The position numbers were made by a program, and so were the translations under genes. The notes under the pieces are model-generated. The model saw nothing but the letters and a program-made list of their open reading frames with translations, did no database searches and was not told where the DNA came from. Of a stretch of 64,000 bases of DNA, positions 32,241 through 41,212 are shown piece after piece (the first letter of the stretch is position 1; every line of letters starts with the position of its first letter). The stretch lies in assembly GCA_902362925.1 (NCBI GenBank), contig CABIYL010000009.1. One strand, given 5' to 3'. The DNA comes from Pseudoflavonifractor sp902362925. GTDB lineage: Bacteria; Bacillota; Clostridia; Oscillospirales; Oscillospiraceae.

Positions 32241-33542
32241 TTACTTCAGGTTGAAGAAGGCGTCCTTGCCCAGGTACTGAGCCACGTCGCCCAGCTCCTC
32301 CTCGATGCGGAGCAGCTGGTTGTACTTGGCCACACGGTCGGTACGGCTGGGAGCACCGGTCTTGATCTGGCCGGCGTTGAGGGCCACGGCGATGTCGGCA
32401 ATGGTGGCGTCCTCGGTCTCGCCGGAACGGTGAGACACGATGGCGGTGTAGCCGGCGCGGTTGGCCATCTGGATGGCGTCCAGAGTCTCGGTCAGGGTGC
32501 CGATCTGGTTGACCTTGATCAGGATGGCGTTGGCAACGCCCTTCTCAATACCGGTGGACAGACGCTCCACGTTGGTGACGAACAGGTCGTCGCCCACCAG
32601 CTGGACGCGGTCGCCGATGGCCTTGGTCAGCATAGCCCAGCCCTCCCAGTCGGTCTCGGCCATGCCGTCCTCGAGGGAGATGATGGGGTAGGTGTCGGCG
32701 AACTTCTTCCACATGTTCACCAGCTGCTGCTGGGTCATCTTCTTGCCGGACTTGGGCTGGATGTAGCACTTCTGCTCCTCATCCCACCACTCGGAAGAAG
32801 CGGCGTCGATGGCGATCATGAAGTCCTCGCCGGGCTTGAAGCCGGCCTCCTCGATGGCCTTCACGATGACCTTCAGAGCGTCCTCGTCCTTCTTCAGGTT
32901 GGGAGCGTAGCCGCCCTCGTCGCCCACGCCGGCGGCGGGAGTGCCGTTCTCCTTCAGGGTCTTCTTCAGCTGATGGAAGACCTCGGCGCACATACGCAGA
33001 GCCTCGCGGAAGCAGCAGGCGCCCACGGGCATGATCATGAACTCCTGGATCTCAACGTTGTTGGTAGCGTGAGCGCCGCCGTTGAGGATGTTCATCATGG
33101 GAACGGGCAGGGTCTTGGCGTTGACGCCGCCAATGTAGTTGTACAGGCTGGTGCCCAGGCTCTCGGCAGCGGCCTTGGCGCAGGCCAGGGAGGCGCCCAG
33201 GATGGCGTTGGCGCCCAGCTTGGTCTTGTTGGGGGTGCCGTCCAGAGCGATCATGGCCTTATCGATGGCCACCTGATCCAGGACGTTCATGCCCACCAGG
33301 CACTCAGCGATCTCGGTGTTGACGTTCTTCACAGCGGTGAGGACGCCCTTGCCCAGGTAACGGCTCTTGTCGCCGTCGCGGAGCTCGCAGGCCTCGTAGA
33401 TACCGGTGGAAGCGCCGGAGGGAACGGCGGCACGGCCAACAGTGCCGTCCTCCAGGTAGACCTCAACCTCAACGGTGGGATTGCCGCGGCTGTCCAGAAT
33501 CTCACGGCCCAGAACATCAACGATCTCGATAATCTGCTTCAT
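32241..33542 (-). CDS. eno: Enolase, 433 aa
   Basis: Converts 2-phosphoglycerate to phosphoenolpyruvate. Signatures: DVLGREILDSRGNPTVEVEV, GANAILGASLACAKAA, MNILNGGAHATNNVEIQEFM, SLEDGMAETDWEGW and VSHRSGETEDATIADIAVAL. The ATG at 33542 follows AAAGGAGTTTTTGAAC. It is the last gene of the glycolytic cluster pgk-tpiA-gpmI-eno and has a terminator. Confidence 0.98.
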   Translation of the reverse strand: MKQIIEIVDVLGREILDSRGNPTVEVEVYLEDGTVGRAAVPSGASTGIYEACELRDGDKSRYLGKGVLTAVKNVNTEIAECLVGMNVLDQVAIDKAMIALDGTPNKTKLGANAILGASLACAKAAAESLGTSLYNYIGGVNAKTLPVPMMNILNGGAHATNNVEIQEFMIMPVGACCFREALRMCAEVFHQLKKTLKENGTPAAGVGDEGGYAPNLKKDEDALKVIVKAIEEAGFKPGEDFMIAIDAASSEWWDEEQKCYIQPKSGKKMTQQQLVNMWKKFADTYPIISLEDGMAETDWEGWAMLTKAIGDRVQLVGDDLFVTNVERLSTGIEKGVANAILIKVNQIGTLTETLDAIQMANRAGYTAIVSHRSGETEDATIADIAVALNAGQIKTGAPSRTDRVAKYNQLLRIEEELGDVAQYLGKDAFFNLK

Positions 33543-33647
33543 GTTCAAAAACTCCTTTCATTTTAGGGGCACGGCTTCCGGTATTTCCGCCGTACCTTCT
33601 ATCTGTCAGGGCGGCAGGAACCGCCCGAACATACAATGATGTGCTGC

Positions 33648-35168
33648 TTACGCCTCGATCAGGGTGTTGCCATCCATCTCGGCGGGCTTCTCAAGGCCCA
33701 TCAGGTCCAGCATGGTGGGGGCGATATCGGCCAGACGGCCGTCACGCAGCTTCACGTTGGCGCCCACGATGCAGAAAGGCACCAGGCTGGTGGTGTGGGC
33801 GGTGTAGGGGGTGGTGCCGTCATCGTCCAGCATCCGGTCGGCGTTGCCGTGGTCGGCGGTGATGAGGGCTACGCCGCCCATCTTGCGGGTGGCCTCCACA
33901 ACACGGCCCACGCACTCGTCCACGGTCTCAACGGCCAGACGAGCGGCCTCATACACGCCGGTGTGGCCCACCATGTCGCAGTTGGCGAAGTTGAGGATGA
34001 CCACATCGTAGTTGCCGCTCTCGATGCGCTTCACCGCCTCGTCGGTGACCTCACGGGCGCTCATGTCGGGCTTGAGGTCGTAGGTGGGCACCTTGGGGGA
34101 GGGGATGAGGCAGCGGTCCTCACCGGGGAACACCTGCTCGGCGCCGCCGTTGAAGAAGAAGGTCACATGGGCGTACTTCTCGGTCTCGGCGATGCGGAGC
34201 TGGGTCAGGCCCAGGCGGGAGATATACTCGCCAAAGATGTTCTTCAGCTCGTGATGGGGGAAAGCCACCGTCACATTGGGCATGGTGGCGTCATACTCGG
34301 TGGTGCAGACATAGGTCAGGGGGAAGAAGCCCTTCTTCCGCTCAAAGCCGTCGAACTCGGGGTCCACCAGGCTGCGGGTGATCTCACGGGCCCGGTCGGG
34401 ACGGAAGTTCATGAACACCACGCTGTCGCCGGACTTGATGACGGCGTCCTTGCAGCAGATGACAGGCTCCACGAACTCGTCGGTGACACCGGCGTCATAG
34501 GACTTCTGCACGGCGGCCACGGGGTCGGCCTCAAAGGGAGCCTCGCCCAGCACCAGGGCGTCATAGGCCTTGACCAGACGCTCCCAGCGCTTGTCACGGT
34601 CCATGGCGTAGAAGCGGCCGGAGATGACGCCGATGTGGGCGTTGCCCACCTGGGCGCACTTCTCAGCCAGCTGCTCCACATAGCCCTTGCCGGAGGCAGG
34701 GGGCACGTCACGGCCGTCCAGGAAGGCGTGGACATAGACGTCCTTCACGCCCTGCTGCTTGGCCATGTCCAGCAGCGCGAAGATGTGGGTGATGTGGCTG
34801 TGGACGCCGCCATCGGACAGCAGGCCCATCACGTGGAGGGCATGGCCCTCCTGCTTGGCGTTCTCCATGGCCCGCAGGTACTCGGGGTTCTGGAAGAAGT
34901 CGCCGTCCTTGATGGACTTGGAGATACGGGGCAGGTCCTGGAACACCACGCGACCGGCGCCGATGTTGGTGTGGCCCACCTCGGAGTTGCCCATCTGGCC
35001 CTCGGGCAGACCCACGTCCAGGCCGGAGGCGGACAGCTTGCTCACCGGGTTCTCGGCAAACAGCTTGTCCAGCACGGGCTTGCGGGCGTTGGCAATGGCG
35101 TTGCCCTCGGTCTCGCTGCGGAGACCGTAGCCATCCATAATGATAAGAGTAGTGGGTGTTTTACTCAT
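33648..35168 (-). CDS. gpmI: 2,3-bisphosphoglycerate-independent phosphoglycerate mutase, 506 aa
   Basis: Interconverts 3- and 2-phosphoglycerate using two Mn2+ ions. An alkaline-phosphatase-fold enzyme starting TPTTLIIMDGYGLRSETEGN; the phospho-Ser motif is MGNSEVGHTNIGAGR, and the metal-binding ends are NFANCDMVGHTG and ITADHGNADRM. Length is normal. It sits between tpiA and eno and completes lower glycolysis with them. Its upstream side adjoins an assembly gap. Confidence 0.97.
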   Translation of the reverse strand: MSKTPTTLIIMDGYGLRSETEGNAIANARKPVLDKLFAENPVSKLSASGLDVGLPEGQMGNSEVGHTNIGAGRVVFQDLPRISKSIKDGDFFQNPEYLRAMENAKQEGHALHVMGLLSDGGVHSHITHIFALLDMAKQQGVKDVYVHAFLDGRDVPPASGKGYVEQLAEKCAQVGNAHIGVISGRFYAMDRDKRWERLVKAYDALVLGEAPFEADPVAAVQKSYDAGVTDEFVEPVICCKDAVIKSGDSVVFMNFRPDRAREITRSLVDPEFDGFERKKGFFPLTYVCTTEYDATMPNVTVAFPHHELKNIFGEYISRLGLTQLRIAETEKYAHVTFFFNGGAEQVFPGEDRCLIPSPKVPTYDLKPDMSAREVTDEAVKRIESGNYDVVILNFANCDMVGHTGVYEAARLAVETVDECVGRVVEATRKMGGVALITADHGNADRMLDDDGTTPYTAHTTSLVPFCIVGANVKLRDGRLADIAPTMLDLMGLEKPAEMDGNTLIEA

Positions 35169-35201
35169 AAATAACCTCAGTTCCTTCAGGTAAGATTGGG
35201 A

Positions 35202-35459
35202 NNNNNNNNNNNNNNNNNNNNNNNNNNNNNNNNNNNNNNNNNNNNNNNNNNNNNNNNNNNNNNNNNNNNNNNNNNNNNNNNNNNNNNNNNNNNNNNNNNN
35301 NNNNNNNNNNNNNNNNNNNNNNNNNNNNNNNNNNNNNNNNNNNNNNNNNNNNNNNNNNNNNNNNNNNNNNNNNNNNNNNNNNNNNNNNNNNNNNNNNNNN
35401 NNNNNNNNNNNNNNNNNNNNNNNNNNNNNNNNNNNNNNNNNNNNNNNNNNNNNNNNNNN
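35202..35459. other. Assembly gap (258 N)
   Basis: Unknown bases between tpiA and gpmI. It holds the last few codons of tpiA and about 200 further bases of unknown content. Confidence 0.99.
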
Positions 35460-36184
35460 AGGGAAGCGCCGCCGATGAGGCCGCCGTCGATGTCGGGCTG
35501 AGCCAGCAGCTCAGCGGCGTTCTTGGCGTTCATGGAGCCGCCGTACTGGATGGTTACAGCGCGGGCAACACGGGCGCCGTACAGCTTGCGGATGACCACG
35601 CGGATGCTCTCGCAGACCTCAGCGGCCTGCTCGGCGGTAGCGGTCTTGCCGGTGCCGATGGCCCAGATGGGCTCGTAGGCGATGACAACGTGGCGCATCT
35701 TGTCGGCGGGCACGCCGGCCAGAGCGGCCTTCACCTGATAGGCGATGAGCTCCATGGTCACGCCCAGCTCACGCTGCTCCAGGCTCTCGCCCACGCAGAC
35801 GATGGGGTACAGGCCGGCCTCCAGGGCGGCGTGGACCTTCTTGTTGACGGTGAAGTCGGTCTCGTTGTAGTACTGACGGCGCTCAGAGTGGCCGATGATG
35901 ACGTACTTCACGCCCAGCTCCTTGAGCATCTCGGCGGAAACCTCGCCGGTGTAGGCGCCGTGGGACTCATAGTGGCAGTTCTCAGCGCCGATGGCGATGC
36001 GGCAGTCCTTGAACAGACGCACAGCGGCGGGAATGTTCACGTAGGGCACGCAGAGAACGACCTCGCACCACTTGGGCTTGCCCAGCTTGGTCTTGATGTC
36101 CTCGGCGAAGGCCTTGGTCTCGGTCAGGGTCTTGTTCATCTTCCAGTTGCCGGCGATGATGGTCTTGCGGTAGCGGCGGTTCAT
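35460..36184 (-). CDS. tpiA: Triosephosphate isomerase (3' end in assembly gap)
   Basis: Interconverts dihydroxyacetone phosphate and glyceraldehyde-3-phosphate. The start RKTIIAGNWKMNKTLTET holds the catalytic Lys; VIIGHSERRQYYNE has the electrophilic His; VIAYEPIWAIGTGKTAT has the catalytic Glu and the flexible loop; GGSMNAKNAAELL and GGLIGGAS bind phosphate. 241 residues are visible of about 250, so only the tail is lost in the gap. Confidence 0.96.
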
Positions 36185-36289
36185 TGCAGTTCAATCCTTT
36201 CCATATATGTGAGGCTTTGCGCAGGCGGCGCGCCGGTGTCGTCGCGCCCCATAAAACAGGCATGTTTCATGCCCGGTTGGAAAAATCTC

Positions 36290-36482
36290 AGGCGTCCAGC
36301 AGGCAGGCCTCGTCGGAGCAAGCTCTGTATCTCTCGCTTCCGCCCCAGGGCGAAAGCTCAATCACTCCGCTGCTCCTCCTCTCCCCACCGAACCCGCTTC
36401 GCTGGGCTTCGGCGGGGACCCCGAAAGGGCGTCGCCTGCCCCGGTATTGTCTTCCGGAGTCTTAGGCGTCCAGCAGGCAGGC
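36290..36482. repeat. 19-bp direct repeat of the pgk 3' end flanking about 155 bp of inserted sequence
   Basis: AGGCGTCCAGCAGGCAGGC occurs at 36290-36308 and again at 36464-36482, where it encodes the last residues of Pgk. With the bases before it the match extends to 23 with one difference, which keeps a stop codon in both copies (TAA in the gene, TGA downstream). The 155 bp between are GC-rich with CCCCAGGGCGAAAGC and CCGAAAGGGCGTCGCC stretches and encode nothing I recognise. It looks like insertion of a small repeat element into the end of pgk. Confidence 0.7.
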
Positions 36483-37733
36483 AACGCCGGGCAGCTCCTT
36501 GCCCTCCATGAACTCCAGGGAGGCGCCGCCGCCGGTGGAGATGTGGGTCATCTTGTCGGCATAGCCCAGCTGCTGCACGGCAGCCGCGCTGTCGCCGCCG
36601 CCGATGATGGTGATGGCGCTGGTCTGGCTCAGAGCCTCGGCCACGGCCTCGGTGCCCTTGGCGAAGGCGGGGAACTCAAACACGCCCATGGGGCCGTTCC
36701 AGATAACGGTGCCGGCGTCCTTCACGGCGTCGCAGTACAGCTTCACGGTCTCGGGGCCGATGTCCAGGCCCTGCCAGCCGTCGGGAATCTCGCCGGTCTT
36801 GACAACCTTGCTCTCAGCGTCGGGAGCAAAGGCGTTGGCCACCACGGTGTCCACGGGCAGGAGCAGCTTGACGCCCTTCTCGGCGGCCTTCTTCACCATG
36901 TCGTTGGCGTAGGACTCCCAGTCGGCCTCCAGCAGGCTGTCGCCCACCTTGCCGCCCTGAGCGGCGGAGAAGGTGTAGGCCATGCCGCCGCCGATGATGA
37001 TGGTGTCAGCAATCTCAAGGAGGTTGTTGATAACGCCGATCTTGGAGGAGACCTTGGAGCCGCCCAAGATGGCCACCAGGGGACGCTTGGGGTTGGCCAG
37101 AGCGCCGCCGATGATCTCCAGCTCCTTCTGGATCAGGAAGCCGGACACGGCGGGCAGGTAGTCGGCCACGCCGGCGGTGGAGGCGTGAGCGCGGTGCACG
37201 GCGCCGAAGGCGTCGGACACATAGACCTCAGCCATGGAAGCCATCTTCTTGGCCAGCTCGGGGTCGTTCTTGGTCTCACCCTTCTCGAAGCGGGTGTTCT
37301 CCAGCAGCATGATCTGGCCGGGCTGGAGGGCAGCGGCCTTGGCCATGGCGTCCTCACCCACCACGTCGGCGGCCATGATGACGTCCTTGCCCAGCAGCTC
37401 GCTCAGGCGCTTGGCAACGGGAGCCAGGGACAGAGCCTTCAGGGACTTCTTCCAGCTCTCCTCGGTGATGGTGGCGGGGTCCTTGCCCTTCTCGGCCTGC
37501 TTCTTCACATAGGAATCGAAGGTGGCGACGGGCTTGCCCAGGTGGGAGCAGGCGATGACGGCGGCACCCTGGTCCAGCAGGTACTGGATGGTGGGCAGCG
37601 CAGCGCGGATACGCTTGTCATCGGTGATGGTGCCGCTGCCGTCCTTGGCCAGAGGCACGTTGAAGTCGCAGCGGAGGAGGACCTTCTTGCCGGCGACGTC
37701 GATGTCCTTTACAGTCTTCTTGTTGTAGTTCAT
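36462..37733 (-). CDS. pgk: Phosphoglycerate kinase, 423 aa
   Basis: Makes ATP from 1,3-bisphosphoglycerate. Signatures: KKVLLRCDFNVPLAKDG, IACSHLGKPVA, ILGGSKVSSKIGVINNLLE, VIWNGPMGVFEF and HISTGGGASLEFMEG. It is about 25 residues longer than most bacterial Pgk because of a segment near residues 73-105 (Lys/Glu-rich, KKQAEKGKDPATITEESW). The ATG at 37733 overlaps the trmL stop (ATGA), so the two are translationally coupled. Confidence 0.97.
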   Translation of the reverse strand: MNYNKKTVKDIDVAGKKVLLRCDFNVPLAKDGSGTITDDKRIRAALPTIQYLLDQGAAVIACSHLGKPVATFDSYVKKQAEKGKDPATITEESWKKSLKALSLAPVAKRLSELLGKDVIMAADVVGEDAMAKAAALQPGQIMLLENTRFEKGETKNDPELAKKMASMAEVYVSDAFGAVHRAHASTAGVADYLPAVSGFLIQKELEIIGGALANPKRPLVAILGGSKVSSKIGVINNLLEIADTIIIGGGMAYTFSAAQGGKVGDSLLEADWESYANDMVKKAAEKGVKLLLPVDTVVANAFAPDAESKVVKTGEIPDGWQGLDIGPETVKLYCDAVKDAGTVIWNGPMGVFEFPAFAKGTEAVAEALSQTSAITIIGGGDSAAAVQQLGYADKMTHISTGGGASLEFMEGKELPGVACLLDA

Positions 37734-38221
37734 ACGAAAGCTCCTTTCATCTCTCCTTCCCCGGACAATCCGGGGAACTCTAACTGGCGCAATGCTTCGT
37801 AGGTCACTATGGCGACGGAATTTGCCAAATTCAGGCTGCGCGCGTCGGGGCGCATGGGGATTCGGATACACCGGTCACGGTGGGCCTCACGGAATTCCTG
37901 GGGCAGGCCTGCCGTCTCCTTGCCGAAGAACAGCCAGCACTCATCCCGGAACTCCGCCTCCACATAAGAGCGGGGCGCCTTGGTGGTCATGAGCCAGAGG
38001 TCCTTCGCACCGGTCCGGGCAAAGAAGTCCTCCAGATTCTCATAGACCGTCAGGTCCACCATGTGCCAGTAATCCAGTCCGGCCCGCTTCACCGCCCGGT
38101 CCGAGATGTCAAACCCAAGGGGCTTGATCAGATGCAGGCGGCTGCGCGTGGCCGCGCAGGTCCGGGCGATGTTGCCGGTGTTCTGCGGAATTTCCGGTTC
38201 AACAAGAACAAGATTCAGCAT
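37730..38221 (-). CDS. trmL: tRNA (cytidine/uridine-34 2'-O)-methyltransferase TrmL, 163 aa
   Basis: A SPOUT-fold enzyme that methylates the ribose of the wobble base in tRNA-Leu isoacceptors. Start LNLVLVEPEIPQNTGNIART, the FFGKETAGLPQEF AdoMet loop, and RSLNLANSVAIVTYEALRQL at the knot are all typical. It opens the glycolytic cluster on the minus strand and its stop overlaps the pgk start. A tRNA-Leu locus is in the same window, a coincidence worth noting only. Confidence 0.94.
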   Translation of the reverse strand: MLNLVLVEPEIPQNTGNIARTCAATRSRLHLIKPLGFDISDRAVKRAGLDYWHMVDLTVYENLEDFFARTGAKDLWLMTTKAPRSYVEAEFRDECWLFFGKETAGLPQEFREAHRDRCIRIPMRPDARSLNLANSVAIVTYEALRQLEFPGLSGEGEMKGAFV

Positions 38222-38509
38222 AAATCCGGCTCACCCCCCATTTACAGCGGTGTTATTGTACATCGAATCCCGCAGAATTTCAACAGCAAATACGTCGATA
38301 ATCCCACAAAAATTCATTTTTTATTGAACAATTCTCAGTAGTTTCGCTGTCGAAGCGTTTTATGCTTTATAGTTGTGAAAAGTTGTGCTACAATATCGGC
38401 AGTAACAGGGCCGCACTCCGCTTTGCTGTGGGGTAAAGCGGTCTCGCCCCACGTTAAGTATCAGCTAAATTTCGTGCTTTTCTGCGGGGAAAATGATTGA
38501 TTAAGGAGA

Positions 38510-39331
38510 ATGAACGTGGAAACTCAGACACAACGCCTCCGAATTGTGGTGAAAGTGGGCACCTCCTCTCTCACCCACGACACCGGACGGCTGAATCTGC
38601 ACAATATGGACCTGCTGGCCCGCACCCTGTCCGACCTGGAGGGCATGGGTCACGAGATTGTTCTGGTATCCTCGGGCGCCATCGGCGTGGGCGCCACCAA
38701 GCTGGGCCTGAAAGAGCGGCCCAAGGAGCTGCGGATGAAGCAGGCCGCCGCCGCTGTGGGCCAGTGCGCCATCATGCACCTCTACGACAAGCTGTTCGGC
38801 GAGTACAACCGGATGGTGGCCCAGATCCTGCTCACCGGCGAGGACGTGGACGCCCCTGTCCGGGCCGAGCACCTGCACAACACCTTTGAATCCCTGCTGG
38901 AGCTGGGGGTCATCCCCGTGGTCAACGAGAACGACTCGGTGTCCTCCGCCGAGATCGAGACGGGCAAGTGCAAGGTCCTGGGTGACAACGACACCCTGTC
39001 CGCCATCGTGGCCCGGCTGGTGGGCGCCGACCTGCTGGTGCTGCTGAGCGACATCGACGGCCTCTACGACGCCGACCCCCACGGCAACCCGGACGCCAAG
39101 CTCATCCACCACGTGGACGCGGTGACCCCCGAGCTGCGGGCAATGGCCGGCGGCGCCGGCACCTGGCGGGGCACCGGCGGCATGCAGACCAAACTCAACG
39201 CCGCTGAGATCGCCATGGCCGCCGGAGTGGACATGGTCATCACCAACGGCGCACGGGTGGAGGACCTGTACGGCATTGTGGCCGGTAAGGACATCGGCAC
39301 CCGGTTCTCCGCCGGGAAGCGGGCGAAGTAA
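38510..39331 (+). CDS. proB: Glutamate 5-kinase, 273 aa
   Basis: First step of proline synthesis. Amino-acid-kinase fold with VVKVGTSSLTH, VSSGAIGVGATKLGL, NENDSV and GTGGMQTKLNAAEIA. It lacks the C-terminal PUA domain present in the E. coli enzyme, giving the short form usual in many Firmicutes. AAGGAG lies directly before the ATG at 38510; a GTG six bases later (38516) is better spaced and could be the real start. The leader 38222-38509 holds a TACAAT -10-like box near 38390 and a CCGCTTT/AAAGCGG hairpin; nothing else recognised. Confidence 0.95.
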   Translation: MNVETQTQRLRIVVKVGTSSLTHDTGRLNLHNMDLLARTLSDLEGMGHEIVLVSSGAIGVGATKLGLKERPKELRMKQAAAAVGQCAIMHLYDKLFGEYNRMVAQILLTGEDVDAPVRAEHLHNTFESLLELGVIPVVNENDSVSSAEIETGKCKVLGDNDTLSAIVARLVGADLLVLLSDIDGLYDADPHGNPDAKLIHHVDAVTPELRAMAGGAGTWRGTGGMQTKLNAAEIAMAAGVDMVITNGARVEDLYGIVAGKDIGTRFSAGKRAK

Positions 39332-39383
39332 TTCCTCATACATTACATATATTTAAAATCTCACCGCGCAAGCGGAGAAATGG

Positions 39384-40637
39384 GTGATTGACATGACAAT
39401 TCTGGAAGGCCAGGGGCTGGCCGCCAAGGTGGCTGCCCGGACGCTGTCCGTGGCGGACACGGCTCAGAAAAACAAGGCGCTGGAGGCCATTGCCCAGGCG
39501 CTGCTGGACCGGCAGGCGGAGATTCTCTCCGCCAACGCCCGGGACCTGGCCGCCGCCCGTGAGAGCGGCATGCGCCAGTCCCTCCAGGACCGGCTGGCCC
39601 TGGACGAGAAGCGGATTGCCGGCATTGTGGAGGGCGTGCGGCAGGTGGCCGCTCTGCCCGACCCCATCGGCCAGGTGACCAAGATGGAGAAGCGGCCCAA
39701 CGGCCTTATCATCGGCCGCCGCCGGGTGCCTCTGGGGGTCATCGGCATCATCTATGAGGCCCGTCCCAACGTGACGGTGGACGCCGCCGCCCTGTGCCTC
39801 AAGTCGGGCAACACGGTCATTCTCCGTGGCGGCAAGGAGGCCCTCCACTCCAACATGGCCCTGACCGCCATCATGCGGGACGCCCTGAACCAGTCCGGCC
39901 TGCCCATGGACTGCGTGTCCCTGGTAGCCAGCACCAGCCGGGAGAGCGCCACCGAGATGATGAACCTGACCGGGTATCTGGACGTGCTCATTCCCCGTGG
40001 CGGCGCCGGGCTTATCCGCTCGGTGGTGGAGAACGCCCGTGTGCCCGTCATCCAGACCGGCGTGGGCGTGTGCCACATCTATGTCCATGAGAAGGCCGAC
40101 CTGCAGATGGCCGCCGACATCCTCTACAACGCCAAGTGCTCCCGTCCCTCGGTGTGCAACGCCGCCGAGTGCGTGCTGGTGGACCGGGCGGTAGCGGAAC
40201 AGTTCCTGCCCATGGCCCAGGCCCGGCTGGCAGACAAGCACGTGGAGTTCCGGGGCTGCCCCGAGACCTGCGCCATTCTGCCCGACGCGGTGCCCGCCAC
40301 AGAGGAGGACTGGGACACCGAATACGGCGACTACATCCTGGCCGCCAAGGTGGTGGAGGGTCAGGACGAGGCCATGGACTTCATCGCCGACCACGGCACC
40401 GGCCACTCGGAGGCCATTGTCACCGCCGACTACTTTGCCGCCCAGCGCTTCCTGGATGAGGTGGATGCGGCGGCGGTGTACGTCAACGCCTCCACCCGCT
40501 TTACCGACGGCTTCGAGTTCGGCCTGGGCGCGGAAATCGGCATCTCCACCCAGAAGATGCACGCCCGGGGCCCCATGGGTCTGGAGGAGCTGACCAGCTC
40601 CAAGTACGTCATCTACGGCACCGGACAGGTCCGGTAA
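39384..40637 (+). CDS. proA: Gamma-glutamyl phosphate reductase, 417 aa
   Basis: Second step of proline synthesis, NADPH-dependent reduction of glutamyl phosphate. An aldehyde-dehydrogenase-fold enzyme with LGVIGIIYEARPNVTVDAA, LKSGNTVILRGGKEA, the catalytic Cys in YNAKCSRPSVCNAAE, and the end GFEFGLGAEIGISTQKMHA. A GTG at 39384 fits the upstream GGAGAAAT site; the ATG at 39393 is an alternative three codons in. It follows proB by about 50 bases, in one operon. Confidence 0.96.
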   Translation: MIDMTILEGQGLAAKVAARTLSVADTAQKNKALEAIAQALLDRQAEILSANARDLAAARESGMRQSLQDRLALDEKRIAGIVEGVRQVAALPDPIGQVTKMEKRPNGLIIGRRRVPLGVIGIIYEARPNVTVDAAALCLKSGNTVILRGGKEALHSNMALTAIMRDALNQSGLPMDCVSLVASTSRESATEMMNLTGYLDVLIPRGGAGLIRSVVENARVPVIQTGVGVCHIYVHEKADLQMAADILYNAKCSRPSVCNAAECVLVDRAVAEQFLPMAQARLADKHVEFRGCPETCAILPDAVPATEEDWDTEYGDYILAAKVVEGQDEAMDFIADHGTGHSEAIVTADYFAAQRFLDEVDAAAVYVNASTRFTDGFEFGLGAEIGISTQKMHARGPMGLEELTSSKYVIYGTGQVR

Positions 40638-40647
40638 ACATAAGATA

Positions 40648-40675
40648 GGAGGGGCGGAAAACCGCCCCTCCTTTT
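40648..40675 (+). terminator. Terminator of proBA
   Basis: GGAGGGGCGG-AAAA-CCGCCCCTCC followed by TTTT. Confidence 0.9.
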
Positions 40676-40761
40676 CCTTTTGAACTGCCGCCTCACCGCC
40701 CGATTCATAGGTACATACGTCCTGACAGGGCGTATGAATCTTGCTGAGAGGCGGTACTGTT

Positions 40762-41145
40762 ATGGAACACGCCCACAGGCAGACGGTGGAGACCGGCGCT
40801 CAGGATGGGCTGCTGGTGCACTACCTGGGGAGCATCTCCCCGGCCGCCGGCGGCTGCGTGGTGGAGTTCTCCTTCACCCTGGCCGCCGTTCCGCCCGACA
40901 CCCGCACCGCCGTGGCCATCACCCTGCTGGAGCTGGACAAAGAGGGCCGCGCCTTCCCCCGTGGGATGCGCACCCTGCTCCTGCCCTCCCACCACAACAC
41001 CCGGCCCATGGACGTCCAGGCGGAAGGAGTTCGGTTCATCCTCCCCGCTGAACTGGACCTGAGTGAGGACGGCACCCGCCGTCTGGTGGTGCAGACCGAG
41101 TCCCAGTACATGGACTTCCATGCCCGGTGCGATATGCGGGAATAA
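40762..41145 (+). CDS. Hypothetical beta-rich protein, 127 aa
   Basis: The ATG at 40762 follows GAGAGGCGG. The product is soluble, without signal peptide, and shows alternating hydrophobic strands (GGCVVEFSFTLAAVPPDTR, VAITLLELDKEGRAF). I do not recognise the family. A GATTCATA..TATGAATC inverted repeat lies in its leader (about 40702-40740). It has its own strong terminator. Confidence 0.65.
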   Translation: MEHAHRQTVETGAQDGLLVHYLGSISPAAGGCVVEFSFTLAAVPPDTRTAVAITLLELDKEGRAFPRGMRTLLLPSHHNTRPMDVQAEGVRFILPAELDLSEDGTRRLVVQTESQYMDFHARCDMRE

Positions 41146-41148
41146 CAG

Positions 41149-41196
41149 ACCGGGGTCCGGTCCGCACTGTGTGCGGATCGGACCCCGGTTCTTTTT
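41149..41196 (+). terminator. Terminator of the 127-aa gene
   Basis: A 19-bp imperfect stem (ACCGGGGTCCGGTCCGCAC paired with the mirror arm) around TGT, followed by TTCTTTTT; it also faces the end of the convergent ATPase gene. Confidence 0.88.
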
Positions 41197-41212
41197 AATT
41201 TATAACACTTTT

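Noticed and set aside
33636..35174. 512-codon plus-strand frame opposite gpmI
   Set aside because: It is a GC-driven shadow; the minus strand encodes a complete phosphoglycerate mutase.
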